DNA of 64,000 nucleotides. Origin: JAPOUP01 sp026708635. Lineage in GTDB: Bacteria > Pseudomonadota > Alphaproteobacteria > Rhodobacterales > Rhodobacteraceae. The position numbers were made by a program, and so were the translations under genes. The stretch is from contig OZ241336.1 in assembly GCA_965200115.1 (NCBI GenBank), positions 2,356,001 through 2,420,000 on the forward strand, written 5' to 3'. Under the pieces are notes generated by a model, which did no database searches, was not told the origin of the DNA, and saw only the letters and a list, made by a program, of their open reading frames with translations. Positions 49,890-59,887 of the stretch are shown piece by piece (the stretch's first letter is position 1; every line of letters starts with the position of its first letter).

Positions 49890-52841
49890 ATGACCGAAAA
49901 TATCCCCGGCGACGCCTTTCACGGGCTCTCCTTTCTGCAGGGACAGAACGCCGAATATCTGGAACGGCTATACAACCGTTTCGTGAACGACCCTAACGCG
50001 GTCGCGGACACCTGGCAGCGGTTTTTCCACCAGATGCGGGACGACCGCCCCAACGGGGGGGGCGAGGTGGGCCCTTCCTGGGCACGCGCTGACTGGCCAC
50101 CGCGGCCCGTGGACGAGCTGACGGCGGCGCTTGACGGACAATGGCCGGACGGCGGGCCCGGGCATATCGAGGACAGGATCAGGGCGGCGGCCCAAACCGA
50201 AGGCGTGGAAGTCACGGACGGGCGGATCCGGCAGGCGGTTATGGACAGCGTGCGCGCGCTCATGCTGATCCGCTCCTACCGAATCCGCGGCCACCTCGTC
50301 GCCGAACTCGATCCGCTCGGCATGCGCAGCGAAACCCCACACCCGGAACTGGATCCCCAATCCTACGGTTTCTCGGAAACCGACATGGACAGGAAAATTT
50401 TCCTCGACCATGTCCTGGGCCTGGAATTCGCTTCCCTTCGCCAGATCCTGGACATCGTCAAACGCACCTACTGCGGCACTTTCGCCCTTCAGTACATGCA
50501 TATCTCCAATCCCGATGAAGCCGCCTGGCTGAAGGAACGCATAGAGGGTTACGGCAAGGAAATCGCCTTCACGCGGAACGGGCGGAGGGCGATTCTCAAC
50601 AAACTCGTCGAGGCCGAAGGCTTCGAGAAGTTCCTGCACGTGAAATACCCGGGAACGAAGCGGTTCGGTCTTGACGGCGGCGAGGCGCTGATTCCGGCGA
50701 TGGAACAGATCATCAAGCGTGGCGGCGCGCTGGGAGTGAAAGACATCGTCATCGGCATGCCGCACCGCGGACGCCTCAGCGTGCTCGCGAACGTGATGGG
50801 CAAGCCCTACCGGGCGATTTTCAGCGAATTCCAGGGCGGAAACTTCAAGCCTGACGAGGTGGACGGCTCCGGTGACGTCAAATACCACCTCGGCGCCTCA
50901 TCGGACCGTGAATTCGACGGAAACACGGTGCACCTCAGCCTGACCGCGAACCCAAGTCACCTGGAGGCGGTCAACCCGGTCGTTCTCGGCAAGGTGCGCG
51001 CGAAGCAGGACCAGCTTGGCGACGATTGCCGCGTCACCGTCCTCCCGGTCCTGCTGCACGGTGACGCGGCGTTCGCGGGCCAGGGAGTCGTCGCGGAATG
51101 CTTCGGCCTCTCGGGGCTGCGGGGCCACAGGACGGGCGGTACGATCCATCTGATCGTCAACAACCAGATCGGGTTCACCACCGCGCCGCATTTCTCGCGG
51201 TCCAGTCCCTACCCGACGGACATCGCCCTGATGGTCGAGGCGCCCATCTTCCACGTCAACGGCGACGATCCCGAGGCCGTGGTGCACGCCGCCAAGGTCG
51301 CCACCGAATTCCGGCAGAAATTCCAGAAGGACGTCGTCATCGACATTTTCTGCTACCGCCGGTTCGGTCACAACGAGGGCGACGAGCCGATGTTCACGAA
51401 TCCGATAATGTATAACCGGATCAAGGGGCACCGAACCACGCTCAGCCTATACACCGAACGACTCGTGAACGACGGCCTGATTCCCGAAGGCGAGATCAAG
51501 GACATGAAAGCCGTGTTCCGGACCCACCTGGACGAGGAGTTCGAGAACGGAAAGAACTACCGGCCGAACAAGGCTGACTGGCTGGACGGACAGTGGAGCC
51601 ATCTTGATTCCGACAGCAAGGAATACCAGCGCGGCAAGACCGCGATCACGAAGAAAACCATGGAGGAAATCGGTGCCGCGCTCACTAGGGTACCGAACGA
51701 CTATCCGCTTCACCGAACGGTGGGGCGGCTCATCGAGGCCAAGCGCCGGATGTTCAAAACCGGGCGGGGATTCGACTGGGCGACCGCGGAAGCGCTCGCT
51801 TTCGGCTCCCTGCTGCTCGAGGGGTATCCGGTCCGGCTTTCGGGCCAGGATTCGACGCGCGGCACATTCAGCCAACGCCATTCGGCGTTCATTGACCAGG
51901 AGACGGAGGAGCGGCACTATCCCCTGAACGAAATCCGTGATGGCCAGGCGAAGTACGAGGTCATTGATTCGATGCTCTCGGAATATGCCATACTCGGGTT
52001 CGAATACGGCTACTCGCTCGCCGAACCGAACGCCCTGACGCTTTGGGAGGCGCAGTTCGGCGACTTCGCCAATGGCGCCCAGATAATGTTCGACCAGTTC
52101 ATCAGTTCCGGCGAGCGCAAGTGGCTACGGATGTCAGGTCTCGTCATGCTGCTTCCGCACGGTTTTGAGGGTCAAGGGCCGGAACACAGTTCCGCCCGGC
52201 TGGAACGGTTCCTGCAGCTTTGCGCGGAGGAAAACTGGATCGTCGCCAATTGCACCACGCCCGCCAACTACTTTCACGTACTGCGCCGGCAACTGCACCG
52301 AAGCTTCCGAAAGCCGCTGGTCCTCATGGCCCCCAAATCACTTCTGCGACACAGGCTCTGCGTCTCCGAAGCGTCGGGCTTCGTCAAGGGGAGCTCGTTT
52401 CACAGGGTCCTCTGGGACGATGCCCAGATGGGCAACTCCAGCACGGAGCTCGTAAGCGACGGAGAGATCCGGCGGGTGGTCATGTGCTCCGGAAAGGTCT
52501 ATTTCGACTTACTCGACAGACGGGACGCCGAAGGGATCGACGACATATATCTCCTGCGGATCGAACAGTTCTACCCGTTCCCCGCCCTGAGCCTGGTGAA
52601 GGAGATCGGACGCTTCAAGCAGGCGGAGATGGTCTGGTGTCAGGAAGAGCCGAAGAACCAAGGCGCGTGGTCGTTCATCGAACCCAACATCGAATGGACC
52701 CTGAAGCGGGTCAAGGCCAGGCACACGCGCCCGGTCTATGCCGGACGTCCCGCTTCGGCCTCTCCCGCGACGGGCCTTGCCTCCGCTCACCAAGCACAGC
52801 AACAGGCGCTGGTCAACGCCGCGCTAGACCTGAATGGATGA
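49890..52841 (+). CDS. odhA: 2-oxoglutarate dehydrogenase E1 component
   Basis: Thiamine-diphosphate-dependent decarboxylase of the 2-oxoglutarate dehydrogenase complex. The 983-residue protein has the N-terminal FLQGQNAEYLERLYNRF, the catalytic-core IGMPHRGRLSVLANVMGKP, YHLGASSDREFDGNTVHLSL, TANPSHLEAVNPVVLGKVRA, and the C-terminal RIEQFYPFPALSLVKEI with WCQEEPKNQGAWSFIEPNIE. An 8-G run near 50056 encodes part of PNGGGEVGPS and is in frame. odhB follows immediately. Confidence 0.96.
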   Translation: MTENIPGDAFHGLSFLQGQNAEYLERLYNRFVNDPNAVADTWQRFFHQMRDDRPNGGGEVGPSWARADWPPRPVDELTAALDGQWPDGGPGHIEDRIRAAAQTEGVEVTDGRIRQAVMDSVRALMLIRSYRIRGHLVAELDPLGMRSETPHPELDPQSYGFSETDMDRKIFLDHVLGLEFASLRQILDIVKRTYCGTFALQYMHISNPDEAAWLKERIEGYGKEIAFTRNGRRAILNKLVEAEGFEKFLHVKYPGTKRFGLDGGEALIPAMEQIIKRGGALGVKDIVIGMPHRGRLSVLANVMGKPYRAIFSEFQGGNFKPDEVDGSGDVKYHLGASSDREFDGNTVHLSLTANPSHLEAVNPVVLGKVRAKQDQLGDDCRVTVLPVLLHGDAAFAGQGVVAECFGLSGLRGHRTGGTIHLIVNNQIGFTTAPHFSRSSPYPTDIALMVEAPIFHVNGDDPEAVVHAAKVATEFRQKFQKDVVIDIFCYRRFGHNEGDEPMFTNPIMYNRIKGHRTTLSLYTERLVNDGLIPEGEIKDMKAVFRTHLDEEFENGKNYRPNKADWLDGQWSHLDSDSKEYQRGKTAITKKTMEEIGAALTRVPNDYPLHRTVGRLIEAKRRMFKTGRGFDWATAEALAFGSLLLEGYPVRLSGQDSTRGTFSQRHSAFIDQETEERHYPLNEIRDGQAKYEVIDSMLSEYAILGFEYGYSLAEPNALTLWEAQFGDFANGAQIMFDQFISSGERKWLRMSGLVMLLPHGFEGQGPEHSSARLERFLQLCAEENWIVANCTTPANYFHVLRRQLHRSFRKPLVLMAPKSLLRHRLCVSEASGFVKGSSFHRVLWDDAQMGNSSTELVSDGEIRRVVMCSGKVYFDLLDRRDAEGIDDIYLLRIEQFYPFPALSLVKEIGRFKQAEMVWCQEEPKNQGAWSFIEPNIEWTLKRVKARHTRPVYAGRPASASPATGLASAHQAQQQALVNAALDLNG

Positions 52842-52848
52842 ATTCACC

Positions 52849-54051
52849 ATGAGTATCGAAATCCGTGTGCCCGCCCTTGGAGAAAGCGTCACCGAGGGGA
52901 CGGTGGCGACCTGGCTGAAGGGATCGGGGGAGACCGTCGCCTCTGACGAAGTACTGTGTGAGCTGGAAACCGACAAAGTGACGGTGGAAATCCGGTCACC
53001 CGCGTCCGGCCGTCTAGGCGAGATCGTAGCTGGCGAGGGAAGCTCCGTTGAAGTCAACGCGCTGCTCGCGACGATCGATGACGCCGATACCGCGGTCGTC
53101 CAACCCGGCAACGATCCGGTCCCGTCAGCAAAGCCCGCGGCTGACAGGGATGTGGAGAACGCGCCATCCGCCCGAAAACTGATGGCCGAACACGATCTGG
53201 CGCGGGACGCGGTGAAAGGCACCGGACGGGACGGCAGGATCATGAAGGAAGACGTAAACGCCGTCCTAGCCGCCCCGGCCCCGGACGCCGCGCGGGCGAC
53301 TCCGCATCCACCGGAAACCTCCACGCGTCCGCCGGCCGCGGCCGGGGAGACCGCCCGGGAGGAGCGCGTGCCGATGACGCGCCTGCGCCAAACCATCGCC
53401 CGCCGACTCAAGGACGCCCAGAACACCGCCGCGATGCTAACGACCTACAACGAGGTCGACATGGGCACCGTCATGGACATCCGTAGCGAATACAAGGAAC
53501 TGTTCGAACGAAAGCACGGCGTGAAAATGGGTTTCATGTCGTTCTTCACCAAAGCCTGCTGCCACGCCCTCAGGGAAGTTCCGGAGGTGAACGCCGAGAT
53601 CGACGGAACGGACATCATCTACAGGAATTTCGTTCATATGGGAGTCGCGGTGGGCACGCCGAACGGCCTTGTCGTGCCGGTGGTGCGCGACGCCGACAGT
53701 CTCGGCTTCGCCGACATAGAGAAGAGAATCGCCGAACTGGGAGCGCGCGCCAGGGACGGCAAGCTCACCATGGCGGAGCTTCAGGGCGGAACGTTCACCC
53801 TGTCCAACGGCGGCGTATACGGTTCGCTGATGTCCTCGCCGATCCTGAACCCACCTCAGTCCGGCATTCTCGGAATGCACAAGATCCAACAGCGTCCGAT
53901 GGTCGTCAGCGGCGATATCGTGGCACGTCCGATGATGTATCTCGCGCTATCCTATGACCACCGCATCGTCGACGGGAAGGGTGCCGTGACCTTCCTTGTC
54001 CGTGTCAAGGAGGCGCTTGAGGATCCAAGGCGCCTGTTGATGGATCTGTAG
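52849..54051 (+). CDS. odhB: 2-oxoglutarate dehydrogenase E2, dihydrolipoyl succinyltransferase
   Basis: Core acyltransferase of the complex, 400 residues. The single lipoyl domain carries the acceptor lysine in CELETDKVTVEIRSPASGRL near residue 43. A linker leads to the E3-binding domain (APSARKLMAEHDLARDAVKG, TGRDGRIMKEDV). The catalytic domain has MTRLRQTIARRLKDAQNTAA and the active-site LALSYDHRIVDGKGAVTFL. I chose ATG 52849 (MSIEIRVPALGESVTEGTV); an in-frame ATG at 52834 overlaps the odhA stop. Confidence 0.95.
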   Translation: MSIEIRVPALGESVTEGTVATWLKGSGETVASDEVLCELETDKVTVEIRSPASGRLGEIVAGEGSSVEVNALLATIDDADTAVVQPGNDPVPSAKPAADRDVENAPSARKLMAEHDLARDAVKGTGRDGRIMKEDVNAVLAAPAPDAARATPHPPETSTRPPAAAGETAREERVPMTRLRQTIARRLKDAQNTAAMLTTYNEVDMGTVMDIRSEYKELFERKHGVKMGFMSFFTKACCHALREVPEVNAEIDGTDIIYRNFVHMGVAVGTPNGLVVPVVRDADSLGFADIEKRIAELGARARDGKLTMAELQGGTFTLSNGGVYGSLMSSPILNPPQSGILGMHKIQQRPMVVSGDIVARPMMYLALSYDHRIVDGKGAVTFLVRVKEALEDPRRLLMDL

Positions 54052-54195
54052 CGGTGCCACGTTACGCGCCAGCCGTCAGGTGCCGTTTCGGGATCCATAT
54101 ATGGATCGGGAATCCCGGCATGACGGCGAAAACGCGTTCTTGACGCGCCGGTGACGGATTCAGACACTCCAACCGGGTCCGCCAGGGAGAGGATA

Positions 54196-55584
54196 ATGTC
54201 CACTTATGACGTCATCGTAATCGGCGCCGGCCCCGGCGGTTATGTCTGCGCCATACGCTGCGCCCAGCTCGGCCTGAAGACCGCATGCGCCGAAGGTCGG
54301 GAAACGCTTGGCGGCACCTGCCTGAACGCCGGCTGCATTCCCTCCAAGGCACTGCTGCACGCAAGCCACTCACTATACGAGGCAACGCATAACTTCGCCA
54401 GAATGGGCCTGAAAACCACGGCACCGAAAGTCGAATGGGATGCCATGCTCGCATACAAGGACGACGCCATCAGCCAGAACACGAAGGGCATTGAGTTTCT
54501 GTTCAGAAAGAACAAGGTTGATTGGCTGAAAGGCTGGGCTTCGATCCCCGCCGCAGGTCAGGTGTCGGTCGCCGGACAGACGCACGAGGCGAGGGCCATC
54601 GTAATCGCCACAGGTTCGGACAGCGCGACGATTCCCGGGGTCGAGATAGACGAGCGAACCGTCGTTTCCTCAACCGGCGCGCTGGAACTCCAGAAGATTC
54701 CCGGAAAACTTCTCGTGATTGGCGCCGGCGTGATCGGCCTTGAGCTCGGCTCCGTCTACAGCCGGCTGGGATCGGAGGTCACGGTCATCGAATTCCAGGA
54801 TCGCATCCTACCGGGAGCCGACGGCGAGATAGCCGGGACTTTCCGGAAAATCCTGGGGAAGCAGGGCCTGAAATTCATCACCGGGGCGGCGGTGCGGAAA
54901 GTCGACGCGACGGAGACGGGGGCCAGGACCACCTACGGACCGCACGGTTCCAATGAGGAGGCAACGCTCGAAACCGATACGGTGCTGGTCGCGACTGGGC
55001 GCAGACCTTTCACGCGCGGCCTGGAACTGGACAGGCTTGGCGTCAATTGCTCAAAGGGGGGTCAGATAGTCACCGACTCCCGTTACGCCACGAATGTCGA
55101 TGGAATATACGCGATCGGCGACTGCGTTGACGGCCCGATGCTGGCGCACAAGGCCGAAGACGAGGGCATGGCCGTGGCCGAAAACCTCGCGGGCCAGGCG
55201 GGTCATGTGAACCATGACGTAATTCCGGGCGTTATCTATACCCACCCCGAAGTGGCGAGCGTCGGCGAGACGGAGGAGAGTCTCAAGGAACGGGGACGGG
55301 CCTATAAGGCGGGCAGGTTCAGTTTCATGGGCAACGGTCGCGCCAAGGCCACTTTCTCCAGTGACGGATTGGTGAAACTGCTGGCTGACGCCGGGACTGA
55401 CCGGATTCTGGGCTGTCACATCATTGGCCCGGCCGCTGGCGACTTGATTCACGAAGTCTGTGTGGCGATGGAATTCGGGGCCGCGGCGGAGGATCTGGCA
55501 CGCACCTGCCACGCGCATCCGACATATTCGGAGGCCGTGCGGGAAGCCGCCCTCGCATGCGGCGACGGTGCCATACACGCATAG
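54196..55584 (+). CDS. lpd: Dihydrolipoyl dehydrogenase
   Basis: FAD/NAD flavoprotein E3 that reoxidises lipoyl groups. The 462-residue protein has the FAD motif DVIVIGAGPGGYVCAIRCAQ, the redox-active disulfide LGGTCLNAGCIPSKALLHAS, the NAD motif LLVIGAGVIGLELGSVYSRL, and the C-terminal catalytic pair in CHAHPTYSEAVREAALAC. The ATG at 54196 with AGAGG five bases upstream is preferred to the frame start at 54151. It closes the TCA gene run and likely serves the OdhAB complex. Confidence 0.95.
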   Translation: MSTYDVIVIGAGPGGYVCAIRCAQLGLKTACAEGRETLGGTCLNAGCIPSKALLHASHSLYEATHNFARMGLKTTAPKVEWDAMLAYKDDAISQNTKGIEFLFRKNKVDWLKGWASIPAAGQVSVAGQTHEARAIVIATGSDSATIPGVEIDERTVVSSTGALELQKIPGKLLVIGAGVIGLELGSVYSRLGSEVTVIEFQDRILPGADGEIAGTFRKILGKQGLKFITGAAVRKVDATETGARTTYGPHGSNEEATLETDTVLVATGRRPFTRGLELDRLGVNCSKGGQIVTDSRYATNVDGIYAIGDCVDGPMLAHKAEDEGMAVAENLAGQAGHVNHDVIPGVIYTHPEVASVGETEESLKERGRAYKAGRFSFMGNGRAKATFSSDGLVKLLADAGTDRILGCHIIGPAAGDLIHEVCVAMEFGAAAEDLARTCHAHPTYSEAVREAALACGDGAIHA

Positions 55585-55693
55585 AGCTTCGCGCCACGCA
55601 TGGACCGAGGCGCTGAAAGAACGCGTCGGTCCGGATGGGCGCGGCACCCAAGCTGACCGGCACCGCGCCTATCAATCTAACACACTTGACTCC

Positions 55694-56011
55694 GTGTCCT
55701 CTCCCTCCGTTCCGTTTCCTTCCCAATCCCGCATCGCCCGGATTGCGGTGACGGCGCTGGACAGGATCACGACCGGCTTCGCCAACTTGGTGAGAAGCGC
55801 CGGCGGCCGGATCGAGGAACTGTCGGTTGCGGATCTGAAGGTGAAGCTGCGGGCCGGGATCGACGCGGGCAATTGGCCGCAAAATGGGGACGCGATTTTT
55901 GCCGCCCTGACGGAGAGCGGACGGCCGGTGATGCTCGCGGTCGACGACCTGCCAATACTCAAACCGACACTGCCAACGGCACCTCAAGGCCCGCTGTTCC
56001 GAAAAGCCTAG
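55694..56011 (+). pseudogene. Fragment of an AAA-type ATP-binding protein
   Basis: About 105 codons read as a plausible internal piece of an AAA ATPase: ARIAVTALDRITTGFANLVR, then IEELSVADLKVKLRAGIDAG, GDAIFAALTESGRPVMLAVD and DLPILKPTL. The VMLAVDD segment looks like a Walker B motif. Walker A and the whole C-terminal half are absent, and sense is lost after DLPILK, so this is a remnant. It overlaps the end of the convergent metallopeptidase gene by four bases. Upstream of 55694 the frame is not meaningful. Confidence 0.5.
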
Positions 56012-56694
56012 AACCGATACCTATGGAGGGCCCGACCGTCAACCCTTAACCAGGCGCGTGGTCCTTCGTACCCGGGGCACAATCGTGCGACGATCGCCCA
56101 AAACTCGGATGAATGGTTCATCTCGGCCAGATGGGCCACCTCATGGGCGGCGACATAGTCAAGCACGTCGCGTGGTGCCATTGCAAGGCGCCAGGAAAAC
56201 ATCAGATCGCCCCGGGAAGAGCACGAACCCCACCTAGACCTCGTATCGCGCAATGTTATCCTCCCGAAGCGTAGGGAGAGCCTGTCGCTGTAACGTCGGC
56301 AAGCCTCGGTGTACTCCGAGCGCGCCGAGATCTTCAGAAACGCTTTCACATGGGCGGCGACCATATCCGGGCGATGGGGAACAACCAGTATACCGTTCTC
56401 TAGCGCCGCCTTCCTGACAGGGCCCGGTTCAATCACGGTCTGCCGACCCCCTACCGGAATCGTTGCGCCGACCCGAACCTCGATCGGCGGGATCCGGCGT
56501 GACAGCTGTCTATGGATCCACTCGGACTTTTCCTCGGCGAAATCCAGCGCCCTACTGACATCGGATGCCCTGGAAACCGTCAATGTCACCCTTCCATCAA
56601 GTTCGGAGACTCGCAGCGAAATCCTTTTGGCGCGCGGCGACCGGCGCAATGTGATCTCGATGGAAGGATCGCTCTTCAATACTACCCGCCCCAT
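56008..56694 (-). CDS. M48/DUF45 (YgjP-like) metallopeptidase
   Basis: Predicted cytoplasmic zinc metallopeptidase of the YgjP/DUF45 family. The 228-residue form starts MGRVVLKSDPSIEITLRRSP with RAKRISLRVSELDGRVTLTV, the family N-terminus. The zinc motif is VAAHEVAHLAEMNHSSEFWA (HEVAH plus downstream His/Glu) near residue 180, and DTRSRWGSCSSRGDLMFSWR precedes it. The ATG at 56694 has AGGGA eight bases upstream; the same frame is open to 56799. It is divergent from the TIGR02300 gene. Confidence 0.87.
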   Translation of the reverse strand: MGRVVLKSDPSIEITLRRSPRAKRISLRVSELDGRVTLTVSRASDVSRALDFAEEKSEWIHRQLSRRIPPIEVRVGATIPVGGRQTVIEPGPVRKAALENGILVVPHRPDMVAAHVKAFLKISARSEYTEACRRYSDRLSLRFGRITLRDTRSRWGSCSSRGDLMFSWRLAMAPRDVLDYVAAHEVAHLAEMNHSSEFWAIVARLCPGYEGPRAWLRVDGRALHRYRF

Positions 56695-56858
56695 TCTCCG
56701 GATCCCTAACCTCCCTTCGCCACGCCACGGCGTTCCCGTGATTTCTGCCACCTTAAACCCTTGAAGCCTTTCGGGCTCAATCGCTTTGACAGTGTCCATC
56801 CGCTGTGGCAGATGGCGCAGGCTTGACTGACTGGCAAAAAACTGAAGGGATTGTCTAT

Positions 56859-57185
56859 ATGCCCAAAGCGGAATGGGGAACCAAGCGGGTCTGTCCAGAG
56901 ACGGGCAGGCGATTCTATGATCTGGGGAGGGACCCGGTAATCAGCCCATACACGGGGGAAGTCGTGGAACTCGATGCCGGCGTGAAAACCCGCGTGGCGG
57001 TTTCCGTAAAGTCAGACCATTCAGACGATGACGCCCTGACTCTGGTGGACGACGGCGACGATAGCGCGGAAAGCGCCGGCAAGGGCGGTGTCCAGATCGA
57101 GGACGAACTTCTGGAAGACGACGATGAGGACAATGTCTCACTTGACGAGATCGCCGACGTAGCGGCCGACGAGGACGAAAACTAG
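56859..57185 (+). CDS. TIGR02300 family protein
   Basis: A 108-residue conserved alphaproteobacterial protein of unknown function. The N-terminus KAEWGTKRVCPETGRRFYDL followed by GRDPVISPYTGEVVELD is diagnostic. It contains one cysteine and a zinc-ribbon-like turn. The C-terminal half is strongly acidic (LLEDDDEDNVSLDEIADVAA), typical of the family. GAAGGGA lies eight bases before the ATG at 56859. It lies about 430 nt upstream of tRNA-Ala. Confidence 0.88.
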   Translation: MPKAEWGTKRVCPETGRRFYDLGRDPVISPYTGEVVELDAGVKTRVAVSVKSDHSDDDALTLVDDGDDSAESAGKGGVQIEDELLEDDDEDNVSLDEIADVAADEDEN

Positions 57186-57558
57186 GAGCGCGGCCACCGG
57201 GCCCTACGGTGGCATATAGCATTTCGGACCACTGTACCCCGCGCCTCGTGTAGGTGCCGGAAAGGGAATTCACGGGATCGGCAATGCCAGAACCGACCGG
57301 TTTCGCCATGCGCTCGGGGAACCGCACGGTCACGGCCGGGGTGCTGGAACGGGACGTCCCTCGGTCGCCTACGGCGGAACGGCAGATTCCGGGCACCGGA
57401 GCGAGGAACGGACACGGATCCAGAACAGGATGCGCGGCCTGTCGGGAGGCTACCGAAAAGCGGGCAGTCCGCCCGGCCGAGAGCGATGGCCGCGGGGAAC
57501 CGCCGCCGCCCCGTGGGAGGCGAAGTTACCGGAAATCGCCGATATTCTTCATTCTTCC
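57186..57558. other. Gap between TIGR02300 gene and tRNA promoter
   Basis: About 370 nt with no recognisable gene; open frames on both strands are short and Arg/Pro-rich. Confidence 0.35.
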
Positions 57559-57587
57559 TTGAACTATCGCGCCCCGGTCCATATAGA
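57559..57587 (+). promoter_or_regulatory. Promoter of tRNA-Ala
   Basis: TTGAAC at 57559-57564, 17 nt, then TATAGA at 57582-57587: a strong sigma-70-type match with ideal spacing. It lies 33 nt upstream of the mature tRNA 5' end. Confidence 0.75.
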
Positions 57588-57620
57588 TTAATGGTGGTCC
57601 AAAGGCTGACCATTATTGCT

Positions 57621-57696
<76 letters not shown>

Positions 57697-57886
57697 GCGT
57701 CCTGCAGGCTTCACCGCCGAGGACACGCGTCGGGAAATGGATACCGACGTGGCGGGTGCGCGTAACGGCGGCCGGAAGTGAAAAAACTCCGGACCGCGCG
57801 GTTCGGGCCTCCGGGCCCCGCGTCGATGGGGATGGAGTCACGCCGCGCCGGCGGACCGCGTCTCCAGCCTCCCGAGACGCCGGGAC

Positions 57887-59002
57887 TCAGACGATCCTCA
57901 GTCCGGTTTCCGGGTCGAACGCCACCGCCTTTTCCATGTTGAGTGCGAACTCCGCGTTGCTTCCGGGAGCCACCTCCGCATCCGCCCTCATCCGCGCCAC
58001 GCAGTCCACGCCGCCTATTCTCGTCGTTACGAAGGTGTCGGAGCCCGCCGGCTCGGCGACGCCAACGACGCTTTCCATACGTTCCACATGGATGGAGCGC
58101 TGGTCGGCGCCCTCAACGTCGGTCAATGCCTCGGGCCGGATACCGAGCGTCACCGCCCGGCCGTCACGGGCCCGGAGCGCCTCGCAGGGCCTGAAGAACT
58201 TGAGACCAATCCTTTTTCCCTCCCGCTGGGCCACCTCGGCGATAACGTTGGCGCCGTCAACCCGCACGGTGACCGGAACGAGATTCATGGAGGGCGAGCC
58301 CATGAATGTGGCGACAAATACGTTCGAAGGCGTATCGTAAATTTCCCTGGGAGTTCCGAGTTGCTGGATGCGACCGGCGTTCATCACGGCGATTCGGGTC
58401 GAAAGCGTCATCGCCTCGATCTGGTCATGGGTGACATAGACGATCGTGGCGCCGAGATCCTGGTGCAGCTTCTTGATTTCGGTTCGCATGTCCACACGCA
58501 GCTTGGCGTCAAGGTTGGATAGCGGTTCATCGAAAAGAAAAACGTCCGGATCACGCACCAACGCACGACCCATAGCCACCCTTTGTCGCTGACCGCCGGA
58601 AAGCTGCGCGGGCTTGCGCTTCAGAAGCTGTTCTATCTGCAGCAGCCGCGCGACGTCCCGCAAGGCCCGCTCACGCTCGCTCTTGGCGACGCCATGCATC
58701 TCCAGGCCGAAGGTGATGTTCTGCGCTACGGTCATGTTGGGATACAGCGCGTATGACTGGAACACCATCGCGATGTTGCGGCGGGACGGATGTACTCCAT
58801 TCATTATGTTGCCGCGTATGGAGATCTCGCCGCCGGTGATCCCTTCCAGACCCGCGATCATGTTAAGCAGGGTCGACTTACCGCAGCCGGACGGACCAAC
58901 AAGCACCAGAAATTCCCCTTTTTCCACCGAAATGTCGATCTCGTGCAGTACCTCTACCGAGCCGTAGGACTTGGTGGCGTTGCGGATTTCAAGGAATCCC
59001 AT
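57887..59002 (-). CDS. ugpC: Sugar ABC transporter ATP-binding protein (UgpC/MalK-like)
   Basis: ATPase of a CUT1-family importer. The 371-residue protein has Walker A in VGPSGCGKSTLLNMIAGLEG, the Q-loop MVFQSYALYPNMTVAQNI, signature LSGGQRQRVAMGRALVRDP, Walker B FLFDEPLSNLDAKL and the H-loop YVTHDQIEAMTLSTR. The C-terminal TOBE region follows (TLGIRPEALTDVEG). It is the last gene of a minus-strand sugar operon, four bases after the MalG-like permease. Orthologues are named ugpC, msmK or malK by substrate; substrate here is unproven. Confidence 0.93.
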   Translation of the reverse strand: MGFLEIRNATKSYGSVEVLHEIDISVEKGEFLVLVGPSGCGKSTLLNMIAGLEGITGGEISIRGNIMNGVHPSRRNIAMVFQSYALYPNMTVAQNITFGLEMHGVAKSERERALRDVARLLQIEQLLKRKPAQLSGGQRQRVAMGRALVRDPDVFLFDEPLSNLDAKLRVDMRTEIKKLHQDLGATIVYVTHDQIEAMTLSTRIAVMNAGRIQQLGTPREIYDTPSNVFVATFMGSPSMNLVPVTVRVDGANVIAEVAQREGKRIGLKFFRPCEALRARDGRAVTLGIRPEALTDVEGADQRSIHVERMESVVGVAEPAGSDTFVTTRIGGVDCVARMRADAEVAPGSNAEFALNMEKAVAFDPETGLRIV

Positions 59003-59005
59003 AGA

Positions 59006-59887
59006 TCAGCCTTTCACGGATCCTGCCATAAGGCCACGTACGAAATAGCGTCCCGCGACGACATAGACGAGCAGCGTCGGGAGAGCCGCGTATATCGCAC
59101 CGGCGAAATGGACGTTGTATTCCTGCACGCCGGTCGACGACTGGACAAGGTTATTCAGCGCCACAGTCATCGGTTGGCTATCGAAATCGGCGAAACTCGC
59201 TCCAAACAGAAAGTCGTTCCAGATATTCGTGAACTGCCAGATAACGCTCACGACGATAATCGGTCCGGAACTGGGTAACAGGATGCGCCAGAATATCCGG
59301 AAAAACCCGGCCCCGTCGATCTGCGCCGCCCGAACCAGTTCGGTGGGGAACGCCGCATAGTAGTTTCGAAAATAGAGAGTCGTGAAACCGAGACCATAGA
59401 CCACGTGGACTAGGACAAGACCGGAGGTGGTTCCCGCGATTCCGGCCAGGCCAAGGACCCGCGCCATGGGAATCAGGACGATCTGGAACGGGATGAAACA
59501 GGCGAACAGCATGAAACCAAAGAGTATTGTGTCGTAGCGGAAGCGCCACTTCGTCAAAACATAGCCGTTTAGCGCTCCCATGACGGTCGAGATCGCGACC
59601 GCGGGAACCACCATCTTAATCGAATTCCAGAAGTATGGCCTTAGGCCCGTGGCCTGCACGCCGACCTGGGCCTTCGACCAGGCGTCCCGCCAGGGATCAA
59701 GGGTCCAGACCTCGGGAAAACTCATCATGTTACCGCCGGTGATCTCGGATAGCGGCTTGACCGAGTTCACCAGCATCACGAATAGTGGCAGCATGTAGAA
59801 CAGCGCGAACAGCAGAAGCGTCAGGTAAATGAACGTTCGCGCCACGTTCCCAGTGCGAACCGCCGTATCCATGTCCCCTGAGGTCAC
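59006..59887 (-). CDS. Sugar ABC transporter permease (MalG/GtsC-like)
   Basis: Inner-membrane permease with about six helices, 293 residues: FIYLTLLLFALFYMLPLFVM, VAISTVMGALNGYVLTKWRF, LFGFMLFACFIPFQIVLIPM and IVVSVIWQFTNIWNDFLFGA. The ATPase-coupling EAA loop is ELVRAAQIDGAGFFRIFWRI followed by LLPSSGP. Its GTG start overlaps the stop of the other permease by four bases; an ATG at 59872 is a possible start. It resembles GtsC of CUT1 glucose importers. Confidence 0.9.
   Translation of the reverse strand: MTSGDMDTAVRTGNVARTFIYLTLLLFALFYMLPLFVMLVNSVKPLSEITGGNMMSFPEVWTLDPWRDAWSKAQVGVQATGLRPYFWNSIKMVVPAVAISTVMGALNGYVLTKWRFRYDTILFGFMLFACFIPFQIVLIPMARVLGLAGIAGTTSGLVLVHVVYGLGFTTLYFRNYYAAFPTELVRAAQIDGAGFFRIFWRILLPSSGPIIVVSVIWQFTNIWNDFLFGASFADFDSQPMTVALNNLVQSSTGVQEYNVHFAGAIYAALPTLLVYVVAGRYFVRGLMAGSVKG

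Noticed and set aside
50056..50063. 8-G run in odhA as a third phase-variable site
   Set aside because: Shorter, in an essential-type metabolic gene and in frame; most likely chance in GC-rich coding DNA.
49968..50888. 306-codon minus-strand frame inside odhA
   Set aside because: Shadow of odhA; no motif and opposite to a complete core gene.
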